64,000 nucleotides of DNA, taken from positions 124,001 to 188,000 of the forward strand of contig NZ_BCVX01000010.1 of NCBI RefSeq assembly GCF_001591965.1, given 5' to 3'. Each line of letters opens with the position of its first letter. Position 1 is the first letter of the stretch. A program made the position numbers and the translations under genes. This DNA comes from Lysinibacillus odysseyi 34hs-1 = NBRC 100172 (GTDB taxonomy: Bacteria > Bacillota > Bacilli > Bacillales_A > Planococcaceae). The notes below the pieces were generated by a model. It was not told the origin of the DNA, searched no databases, and worked only from the letters and a program-made list of their open reading frames with translations. This document shows positions 25,596 to 34,600 of the stretch, piece after piece.

Positions 25596-26297
25596 ATGAG
25601 TGAATCAAACAACTGGAAACATAACGCATACAATCGAAAGTTTATTGCCTCTTTTAGCGGCGGGAAAGACAGTGTGCTTGCCTTATACAAAGCAAAGCAA
25701 TTAGGTGAAGCAGTGGGCTTACTTGTCATGCTTGAAGAAGAAGGCAAACGCTCCCGCTCTCACGGCATGCCGCCGGAACTGATTCAAGCGCAGGCAGCCT
25801 CCATCGGACTTCCTGTCTATACAGCCGCTTCAAGCTGGTCTAATTATGAGGAGGAGTTTATAGGACTTTTAGAAAAGGCGAAAATGGCAGGTGCCGAAGT
25901 ATTGGTTACAGGCGATTTAGATATGCCTGAACATGGCTGCTGGCATGATAAAATAACGAAAAAAGCCGGACTCCAGCTTTGTATGCCTCTATGGGAAGAG
26001 AACCACCATGGCATTGTGGAGGAATTTATGAGTTTAGGTTTCATAACTATGATCGTCACTGTTAATTTAACATTAGGCATGCGAACGGATGACTTAGGAA
26101 AAATATTAACACCTGACTACATAAAAGGCCTGGAAGCACGAGGCATTGATCCTTGCGGAGAAGGCGGCGAGTTCCATACAACCGTCATTGATGGACCGCT
26201 CTTTACCTCACCAATCCGTGTACGCTCGCTGGACATCATCCAAGACGGTGAATATGCCTTCCTTCCTCTAGTGCTTGATACAGATTCTAATCAATAA
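25596..26297 (+). CDS. Dph6-like PP-loop ATPase (diphthine-ammonia ligase family)
   Basis: A 233-residue protein of the DUF71/Dph6 N-type ATP-pyrophosphatase family. SFSGGKDSVLAL is the PP-loop that binds ATP; GDLDMPEHGCWHDKI and GIDPCGEGGEFHTTVIDGPLF are the family-specific motifs. Bacteria lack diphthamide, so the bacterial enzyme must amidate something else, which is not known. The ribosome binding site before the ATG is modest (AAGGGG). It is monocistronic and converges on a thioesterase gene across a long hairpin. Confidence 0.88.
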   Translation: MSESNNWKHNAYNRKFIASFSGGKDSVLALYKAKQLGEAVGLLVMLEEEGKRSRSHGMPPELIQAQAASIGLPVYTAASSWSNYEEEFIGLLEKAKMAGAEVLVTGDLDMPEHGCWHDKITKKAGLQLCMPLWEENHHGIVEEFMSLGFITMIVTVNLTLGMRTDDLGKILTPDYIKGLEARGIDPCGEGGEFHTTVIDGPLFTSPIRVRSLDIIQDGEYAFLPLVLDTDSNQ

Positions 26298-26299
26298 GA

Positions 26300-26355
26300 A
26301 AACTGCCCTCCACATGGCAGTTACTTACACAAGTAACGCCATTCGCGGGCAGTTT
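26300..26355. terminator. Long nested hairpin between convergent genes
   Basis: Three stacked stems share one centre: AAACTGCCC/GGGCAGTTT, ATGGC/GCCAT and GTTACTT/AAGTAAC around a four-base ACAC loop. There is no clear T run. It probably ends transcription from both sides, but its size and symmetry are unusual for a terminator. Confidence 0.6.
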
Positions 26356-26395
26356 CCCTCATTATTTAAGCTTTTCATTTCCATTAATAATTTTA

Positions 26396-26857
26396 TTATT
26401 TCTTCTTATGTTTTGCATGCAGCTCCCGGCGAAGCTTTACTTGTTCATGAAGGGCTTTTTCTTCATCAGTTTCTAAGACAATTGGAGGTACCGGTTGTGG
26501 TTGTCCATTTTCATCAACAGCCACCATCGTCACAAACGATTCTGTCGTTAATGTCCGTTCCCCTGTCTTTACTCGAAAAGAAGTAACCCGTACAAACACT
26601 GTAATGGATGTTCTGCCTGTATAAACAACAATGCTTTCCAGTTCCAAAACATCACCTACCCGGGCTGGTGACAGAAAATCAACAGAATCGATGGATGCCG
26701 TTACCGTATTATAACCCGCATGCTTCATGGAAGTAATGGCTGCCATTTCATCGATATAAGCCAGTACTGTCCCACCAAAAATCGAACCATGATGATTCGT
26801 ATCAGGGGGCAAAATCAAATGTGATTGAATCGTCTTTGAATGCTGAACTGTTTTCAT
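26396..26857 (-). CDS. Acyl-CoA thioesterase, hotdog fold (YkhA-like)
   Basis: A 153-residue cytoplasmic hydrolase of acyl-CoA. The conserved segment TNHHGSIFGGTVLAYIDEMAAI carries the Asn and catalytic Asp/Glu region of the acyl-CoA hydrolase subfamily, followed by SIDSVDFLSPARVGDVLEL. The C-terminal Lys-rich tail (KLRRELHAKHKKK) is typical. AGGAGG precedes the ATG. The length is normal and it appears monocistronic. Confidence 0.9.
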   Translation of the reverse strand: MKTVQHSKTIQSHLILPPDTNHHGSIFGGTVLAYIDEMAAITSMKHAGYNTVTASIDSVDFLSPARVGDVLELESIVVYTGRTSITVFVRVTSFRVKTGERTLTTESFVTMVAVDENGQPQPVPPIVLETDEEKALHEQVKLRRELHAKHKKK

Positions 26858-27226
26858 AGTTCCTCCTGTTTGGTTTTTATGTTCACTAACACTAACTTAT
26901 TCTTCTTTCTCGCTCTGATATTTACCCAATCCATCACTTTCTAACCATTTCGTTTTCCAATACGCCAATATGCTTCTCATCATGCCCCATCTGGTGCAGT
27001 CACATACATCTTTACCTCTCCTGATTCCGATAATAAAGGCCTGCTGAATAAAAGATGCCAATTTTCAAATAGTCCTATTTGTTTTTCAGCAATTTTAATA
27101 AACTTACAAAAAACCCTTGAAATAAGTTTAAGCCCTTCCTTAATGAGGAAGGGCTTATATCATTTGCTTTAAACGGATCTGTAATAACAACGGCTACATA
27201 CTTTCAGAAACCTTATCATTAATAAA
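26858..27226. other. Intergenic region with a terminator
   Basis: It holds the hairpin at 27130-27156. On the minus strand an AGGAGAGG string near 27014 precedes an ATG (27009), but the frame closes after nine codons and only a short frame follows, so I call no gene. Confidence 0.5.
27130..27156 (-). terminator. Terminator of the two-component operon
   Basis: AAGCCCTTCCT pairs perfectly with AGGAAGGGCTT around a five-base loop. The T tract on the minus strand is weak, with a better T run (27111-27117) further on. Confidence 0.7.
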
Positions 27227-28333
27227 CTAAGTAGAACCGATTATATAATCGTTATACATATTTTGAATCTTGTCTGGTACTGGCATATCTATTTCCCGCA
27301 ATTTTGCCTCTATGTATTCAAAGTGTTCTATACTTTTTTGTTTATTATTTTTTTTAATTAAAAACTCTAATAATAAAAGCATGTATTGTTCATTGAACTC
27401 ATCTAGTTCCAGCAGCTTTTGCAGACAGTTATACTTTAACAAAGAATTACTTAAAGGATTATTTGCAATGTATTTCTCCAAAACGTGTAAAACGCTCTGC
27501 TTCAAGCGCAGCCTTATTTGAATGGCCCAAAGATATTCCTCTTCTGCTAAAAAGTCACCTACGTAGCAATTTAATAGCCGCTGAATGGACGTTTCATCAT
27601 GCTGTTCCTGATGTAATAGTTGATTGAGCTCATTAAAATCACTACTAATTTCTATATTTAATTGATAGTGGTTATTCATTAACTGTATCGGATCCTTAAT
27701 ACTGTTTTCTTTAAGAAGTTTTCGTAATTGATAAACGGTTGTGTGTAAGTTACTTGTCGCCTTCTCAACATCCAGATCCGGCCACAGCTCCTCTATTATA
27801 ACAGCATTTAACATGGGCTTTTTTTGATGAAGCCATAAATATAAAAAAAGTTCTCTTACCTTTCTGGTACGCCATTTCACGACTTCTTGGTGAGCATCGA
27901 GTAAATAAAAGCTGCCTAATGTGTGCGCGTATAAGTGATTTTCTTTCTTTTGTTTAGGTGCTTCTAATAATAATTTTTGCTGTGCTTTTGCCAAGGCCTT
28001 CACGAGCCTTTTTTCATGGACTGGCTTTAATAAATAATCCGTTGCTTCTACTTCAAATGCATCTACCGCAAATTGAGCATGTGCCGTCACAAAGATAATC
28101 TGTAAGGATGGCCGACTTTTTGATAATTCTTTTGCTACTTGTAAACCATGCATATCAATCATTTCAAAATCTAAGAAAATTAAATCTACATCTTCTTCTT
28201 TTAGAAAGATGAGAGCATCTGCTGCATTCGTAAATGCCCCCTTAATAGCAATCTGAAATTGTGTCAGTCGCTTTAACATCATACTTAAAACGTCTATAGC
28301 CATCTTTTCATCATCAACTATGATTATATTCAT
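27227..28333 (-). CDS. Response regulator with SARP/BTAD-type output
   Basis: A 368-residue regulator. Residues 1-120 are a receiver domain with phosphoacceptor Asp55 (LIFLDFEMIDMHG), Thr in VTAHAQ and Lys in LLKPVHE. Residues about 145-230 form an OmpR-like winged helix (TRKVRELFLYLWLHQKKPML; NLHTTVYQLRKLLKE), and about 245-360 a bacterial transcriptional activation domain. This receiver-winged-helix-BTAD order is that of SARP-like activators, which bind direct repeats 11 bp apart. Its ATG lies inside the end of the kinase gene, preceded by GGAGGAGGGGG, so both are co-expressed. Candidate target repeats lie before the two giant surface genes. Confidence 0.9.
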   Translation of the reverse strand: MNIIIVDDEKMAIDVLSMMLKRLTQFQIAIKGAFTNAADALIFLKEEDVDLIFLDFEMIDMHGLQVAKELSKSRPSLQIIFVTAHAQFAVDAFEVEATDYLLKPVHEKRLVKALAKAQQKLLLEAPKQKKENHLYAHTLGSFYLLDAHQEVVKWRTRKVRELFLYLWLHQKKPMLNAVIIEELWPDLDVEKATSNLHTTVYQLRKLLKENSIKDPIQLMNNHYQLNIEISSDFNELNQLLHQEQHDETSIQRLLNCYVGDFLAEEEYLWAIQIRLRLKQSVLHVLEKYIANNPLSNSLLKYNCLQKLLELDEFNEQYMLLLLEFLIKKNNKQKSIEHFEYIEAKLREIDMPVPDKIQNMYNDYIIGST

Positions 28334-31300
28334 ACTCCCCCTCCTCCGGCAGTAGTATTAGAACGGTTGTCCCCTTTCCTTCCTTACTATATAAACGCAG
28401 ACTAGCATTTTTCATTAGTTTGAACTTCTTTAAAGGATTTGTAAATCCAATGCGAGAACTTTCTTCGTTTAGCAGTTGTTGAAGTTTTTCTTCTGCTATC
28501 CCTACACCATTATCATGTATTTTGATACGAACGAACTGTCCCTCCCGCTGAACACTTACTTCAATCGTGCCGCCTTCCTGCTTTTTTGAAATCCCATGGA
28601 AAACAGCATTTTCTACAAATGGCTGTATCGAAAGTGCCGGGATCATTAGCTGTATCGATTCATCAATGTCATATTTAATAGTTAATCGATCAGCAAAACG
28701 CATTTTTTCAATATAAAGATATGCCTTTACTAGTTCCATCTCTTCTTCAATGGGAACCATGCTGTTCCGGTAATGAACATTCAGTTTTGCTCGGAAATAT
28801 GTAGCCAGGCAGTAAAGCGCCTCTCTTGTATTGTCCATATCTGTATAGCTCAACCCAATAATCGTATTAAGAGTATTATAGACAAAATGAGGTGTTACCT
28901 GTGAATACAGATAATTCATTTCAACTTCAATGGCATCTATGGAAGATTGACGAACTGCTAAAAGGGATTCGATACGCAAAAGCAATTCATCCATGTCAAT
29001 CGGCTTTTGTAAATAATCATTAGCACCCACCTGCAATGATAGTATTAAATCCGAATGCTTCATAATTGCAGTTAAAACAATAATCGGCATTTCCAGCATG
29101 TCATATTGTTTACGCACCTGCTTGCATAATTCATACCCTGACATACCATTCATCATTAAATCAATTAGCATACAATCCACTTGATTATTTTTAATATAAT
29201 CTACTGCATCATAACCATTATCAACAGCTATTACTGTATACTCCTTTAGCGCTAATGCGTCAGCTAGAACTTTAATATTAATGTGGTTATCATCCACTAC
29301 AAGTATCCTTTTACCATCTCTTTTATGGATGAGTGGTAAATCAAGTCTTACTTCTTCTATAGTTGAGTCTGCAGCAATTTGTAATGACGGTTCATTGCTC
29401 AACTGTTCTTCTGTTGCAAGCGGCATTGTAAATGTAAATGTCGTTCCTTCCCCTAGTGAACTTTTAACATAGATTTCGCCATTTAATTTTTCTACAATAT
29501 TTTTAGCAATACTCAAACCTAAACCGAGCCCTTCCTTTTTAGAATGATAATTTACTTGATAAAAAGCATTGAAGATACGATCTAAGTCCTGTGAAGGAAT
29601 ACCAGTGCCTGTATCACTTAATTGAATAACCATATATTCATCTTGAATAGTGGCCTCAACGATAATTTCCCCTGTTTCTGTATGTTGTATAGCATTGTTC
29701 AATAAATTATAGAGAACTTGCTTAAACCTTAATTCATCTGTAAACATAGGCGGCATGGATAAGTCCACTTTTGAAATTAAACGTACAGGACTGTTTGTAT
29801 TTATCAGACTATGAATTTCTGCTACTACATCATTTATAATACCTATCGATACCGCACGCGGTGAGACTCTTATTTCTCGTGTCATTTGATTCGATGAAAA
29901 TAATAAATCTTCCACTAAATGACTTAGGCGTTGTGAGACATTATGGATTAAAATAACATGTTCTTGCTGTGTCCGTTTTAACGGTTCCTGTGCGCCTTCC
30001 ATTAGTGCTCGCGATAAATTGAGAATGCCATTTAAGGGCGTACGTAATTCATGGGCAGTTTTGATTAGGAATTCATCCTTCATTTGGTTGTGTATAATTA
30101 ATTCTTCTGATAACATCTGAATTTTTACGAAGGCTTCATTGGACCGGTAATTTAATAATGAAGTAAAACCTAATAACATAAATAAAAATAAGACAAATCC
30201 AACATAATCAATCGGTACTTCTATTAAAAAGTTAACGCTTAACAAAAATCCATAACAGCAAACAGCTGCTAAAATTATTAAGATATAACGAGTTTCCTCG
30301 AACCGCTTCAATGTAACACGTATAAGAATCCATACATTATATAAAATTACGGGAGCTGTAACACTTATATAAGTTACCTTCCTAACAACAGTCATAAGCA
30401 TAGATGAGGCTCTCTGATTTTGTGTAATGGGATTATAAATACCGTAGAGAACGAAAACGACACTTAATAAAATCATAATGAAATAGATCGTTCTTTTTTT
30501 CTGGAATTGCGGGTACATAGCATAAATAAAAAGTGTTAAACACATAATTGCGAGCGGTATTATCCCTATTTGTAAACGGAGTTGATGCACAGGAGGAATG
30601 TTAGGGAATAATAGGAAAAATACTTTATGATTTACGAAAGATATATAAAGTCCTAGGAATATTGCAAAAAGGCCAAAGAACAGTTCTTCCTTGCTTCTAC
30701 GGTTTTGTGCATATGCTAGTACATATATTGCGCCGAAAACAATATATCCAATACTTACAAAGGCCTCAATAAACACTTTCCAACGATAATGATGCTGAAT
30801 AGTCTCCATTGTGCCAAACTCGACAGGGTAAATAATTCCCGCCTGCGGATAATTGTAATTAGTAACATGAATAACAATGTTCAGCTCTTTATTTTCACTT
30901 CTTGCAAATACTGTGTATTTATCATCATTTTCAGAACCATAATCCCTTAGAGTAGAACTTGGATTCCCTTTTGCGCCCACTTCAACACCGTTAATAAAAA
31001 CACGGTTTGCTTGACGAATTGTTCGAATATATAACCCGTATGTTCCTTCTACAGGTACTCGAACATTCACATGATAAGTCCCCACATAAAGCTTTTCTTC
31101 ATTTGGCTCAACATATTCATGCCAAATCGATGGAACGTCGATGGTCACCCTTTTATCTTTATATTCATCTAATGATTCCTCTGCAGGAATCAGCACATTT
31201 GGATAAAAGGCCCACTTCCCATCTAGCTTGACTGGCTTCTCCAATTGCCTGCTATTAACGCTTACAGATCCATTTTCTACAATTTCAGGGTTTGCATTCG

Positions 31301-31382
31301 AAAGATATTGCCAGTTCCCTAAAAAGAAGACAGCGATAAATAGCATGATAATACCTATGATGATTAATATGCTCTTTTTCAT
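28314..31382 (-). CDS. Hybrid sensor kinase with two different kinase modules
   Basis: A 1022-residue membrane receptor kinase. Approximate domain order: signal/anchor segment; extracellular jelly-roll of the 7TMR-DISM type (25-200, IDVPSIWHEYVE; VFINGVEVG); seven membrane segments (205-420); HisKA with AHELRTPLNG; HATPase with LYNLLNNAIQHT and DTGTGIP; receiver domain ILVVDDNHINI...CMLIDLMMNGMSG...YLQKPI; then a LytS-type His-kinase box (QVTPHFVYNTLNTI) with a second HATPase (IQPFVENAVFHG; DNGVGI). Signal flow His-Asp-His to the partner regulator is inferred. The start at 31382 is chosen because GGGAGG lies seven bases before it. A carbohydrate or other wall-derived ligand is plausible for the sensor. 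Confidence 0.9.
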   Translation of the reverse strand: MKKSILIIIGIIMLFIAVFFLGNWQYLSNANPEIVENGSVSVNSRQLEKPVKLDGKWAFYPNVLIPAEESLDEYKDKRVTIDVPSIWHEYVEPNEEKLYVGTYHVNVRVPVEGTYGLYIRTIRQANRVFINGVEVGAKGNPSSTLRDYGSENDDKYTVFARSENKELNIVIHVTNYNYPQAGIIYPVEFGTMETIQHHYRWKVFIEAFVSIGYIVFGAIYVLAYAQNRRSKEELFFGLFAIFLGLYISFVNHKVFFLLFPNIPPVHQLRLQIGIIPLAIMCLTLFIYAMYPQFQKKRTIYFIMILLSVVFVLYGIYNPITQNQRASSMLMTVVRKVTYISVTAPVILYNVWILIRVTLKRFEETRYILIILAAVCCYGFLLSVNFLIEVPIDYVGFVLFLFMLLGFTSLLNYRSNEAFVKIQMLSEELIIHNQMKDEFLIKTAHELRTPLNGILNLSRALMEGAQEPLKRTQQEHVILIHNVSQRLSHLVEDLLFSSNQMTREIRVSPRAVSIGIINDVVAEIHSLINTNSPVRLISKVDLSMPPMFTDELRFKQVLYNLLNNAIQHTETGEIIVEATIQDEYMVIQLSDTGTGIPSQDLDRIFNAFYQVNYHSKKEGLGLGLSIAKNIVEKLNGEIYVKSSLGEGTTFTFTMPLATEEQLSNEPSLQIAADSTIEEVRLDLPLIHKRDGKRILVVDDNHINIKVLADALALKEYTVIAVDNGYDAVDYIKNNQVDCMLIDLMMNGMSGYELCKQVRKQYDMLEMPIIVLTAIMKHSDLILSLQVGANDYLQKPIDMDELLLRIESLLAVRQSSIDAIEVEMNYLYSQVTPHFVYNTLNTIIGLSYTDMDNTREALYCLATYFRAKLNVHYRNSMVPIEEEMELVKAYLYIEKMRFADRLTIKYDIDESIQLMIPALSIQPFVENAVFHGISKKQEGGTIEVSVQREGQFVRIKIHDNGVGIAEEKLQQLLNEESSRIGFTNPLKKFKLMKNASLRLYSKEGKGTTVLILLPEEGEYEYNHS

Positions 31383-31649
31383 TATCATGCCTCCCATTTT
31401 CCCAACTTTATTGTTATTTTTATGGTTTTATCTTATTTCTTTCCTTTCCTTATGGCAACTCCGATTGGAACACCATGTTAAGAACGGGAATAAACCTTGA
31501 ACGGGTAGCACATTTCCCTAAAAAACCCTATCCATCAAAAACACCCCGTAAAGGAACATACTGACCTTAACGAGGCATTCTTAATTTGGCAGCTGCTTGA
31601 TACAGCCAATATTTATCTATTAATTTTTCTTCATACTTAAATCAAGTTA

Positions 31650-34600
31650 TTATTTTAATCTCGCTGAAATTGTCAAATTTCGAGCTTTTGTGTTGGCAGC
31701 AATAATTACTTTATTATTTTCAGCCGTGATCGTATAGTCTGAAAATACATCTGCAAAGGCTGTAGCAATAGCTGCAGCAAGAGTTGAATTCGTTGTTTCA
31801 CTTGATAATGTGATTTCTTTTTCAACTTCCTCTTCACCGATAGTAATTGCAACGGTTTGATTGCGTGTATTTTCTCCTGCCAACTGGATAGCATCAGATA
31901 CCGTAAAGGATGCAATTTGCTCTGAACCTGGTGATGGGATTAGACTTGGCTGAATTACTTCCGCTTTATACGTATTTCCTGGATAGCGTATATAAGTTGT
32001 TAATTTTGGATTTTCTCCACTTGCAATCTTTTCCGTTGCCGTTACAACCGTATATGGATTTCCACCAAGTTCTAAGGTAACATCATATTTTTCAGTTTCA
32101 ATTTTCTTTATAACTTGGCCACTTACCTTAGCAACATCTACGCCTCCTACAGTAAATCCCTCTCCATCTGTAGTAAGGTTTATATCAACAGAGAATTTAT
32201 AAATTCCTTGTTGTGTTATTGTTACGGGCTCAGCACCATTTTGTGTAATATTCACATTAGAAATTTTAAATGCTTCGGTTGCACTTGGCACTGTTAATTC
32301 TACTGTCCTTTCAACTATAGAATTGTTGGCTGCATCTTTTAATTTATTAACCTTCACATTTATTGTATCAGCTGCTGTAATGTCATCTTGTAAAGTAACA
32401 GTTAACTTCTTCTTGTCTTCTGACCAAAATCCCATTTCTGTACTGATTTCTTGGTCACCAATAAATAATTGACCGAATGTTACTGGTTCACTAAATGCCA
32501 GCTCAACACTTTCGCCCATAGTAGCTTTTCCATCGGCATTGCCATCTATTAATGTTGCTGAAGCAATTTCCGGTACTTTATTTTCCTTAATAGCTACTTG
32601 GAATTCTTTCGTTTTTGTCATCCCATTATGTGTAAGTGTTGCTGTTAATGTCACTACATCATCTTCATCATCATTGCTGCTCCTAGTAACTGTACCATTG
32701 GTATTAACTGTGGCACCATCAACTGTATCAGCAGCCCATGAAACTGAAACACCACCTACCTCAACTGGTAGATTTAAACTCTCTGTTACTTCCTGTATGG
32801 ATGGATTATTGGCTTTAATTAAATTTTCATCAATTTTTGACCATGCACTATTAAGTGCTACTACAGTATTAATATCATATTCATACAATTCCTTTATCGT
32901 TTCAGGATATGCTTCTCTATCTGCTTCGAAGTCAGTTGATACATCAAGCTTATTGTATTTGTCATTATTACCAATACCATAAGCGTTTGAATTTGGTCCA
33001 ATCACATGAATTTTATTAGTTCCTGTCATTGTTAAACTAGAGCCTTGGCCTAAGTAAATACCATATGATTTAATTGTATTCACTACTTCCTCTTCTGCTC
33101 CTGCAGTCACTGTACTATTTTCAATATTTACTATTGCATTTTCCTTTGTCTGTATCCCAAAAGCATTATACCCATAATCAAGATTGCCATTATTGAGAAT
33201 TTGCTTTTTAGTTTTTCCTGAAACTGTTGAATTCTTTATATTAATCATTACATTGGCACCATCTGCTCTAATTCCTGAACCATGTTGCCCATTGCTGCCA
33301 CTACGTACTAAGGTTGCTAGAATTTTTGAGTTGTTGACATCGAGTTCTGCATTATCATTTCGTAACAGAACACCAGCATAGGAATAGCCACCTGTATTAA
33401 TCTGGTTAATTTCAACTTCATCAAGTTCAACTTTCGCATTTCCCCAAACTAATACCGAACTACGATAGCTTGAATTAGTATAGGCACCTTCTACTCTTAA
33501 TTTCTCAAGTTTAACCTTTTCATCATTAGCAGAAATTTGTACCCCTTGTAGCACTAGTTGATTTTGTCCATCGATACTAACAGGATACTTAATATCAATG
33601 TATGATGTAAGTTCGATTGGTGTGGTAATAGTGCTATCTACTTTTACCGTCTTTACTCTCTTATCTACTACATATTGATTATTTACACTATTAATAAACT
33701 CATTAGTATTTTTCACACGTAATACAGATAAAGTGGTAACATTGAGTGTTTCCCCATTTTTAAAGGTCACTTTTTCCGTTTTTCCATTTTTCATTACGTT
33801 TACTGACTTTAACTTAAATGTCCCCGATTCAATGCTGCCGCTATCTATTAAAATATCTTCAGCTGTATATGAGATGTCTACATCCTCTACTTGTTTCCCA
33901 TTACGTGAGAAAGTGATCGAATCTTTAATTTTTCCAGCAGCTTCACTTATAACTGTATTGTTCTGCCAAATGAAGTCGCCTGTTAAATTATTTTGAATAA
34001 TTTCATAGTCATATAGTGCTTGCTGTAATTTTATTGTCTTTGCCTCATTTGTTACGCCATTTGAATCTTTTACGGCATTTGCAATTAACGTGATGTCAGA
34101 GTCAAGCTTAAAGGCATTTGAAAGGTCACCGCCGCCAATTTTGACAGTTAATTTTGTTTTATCTTCAGACCATATTACCTCAATTGGCTCATTTCCAAAT
34201 GCGTTCGGATTCCCAAAATATTGTTCGGCAATATCTTCCGGATTTCCTGTGTATACAATCGGCTCACTAAACGTAAATGTAATAGTGTCATTAGCAGATG
34301 TATCTCCATCACCATCTAAGTCATTTAGGACGGCACTTACTAAGTATGGATTTCTCGATTCTAAAATGGTTGTTTCAATTGTTTTAGCTTTTATTGAGGT
34401 ACCATTTGTTGCTGTAACATTTAACATAAATTTATCATTTTCATCATCTGCATCATCTTGCGTTACATTACCTGTTGAAAGATCGATGCTTGCGTTATGG
34501 TCGCCCACTTTTGTTACCGACTTCCATTCAAAGCTTGTGCCATTAGGACCCGCTGTAACTAAGTCAAGTGGTGTTGACACCTGCTCTAAGCTTGGGTTGT

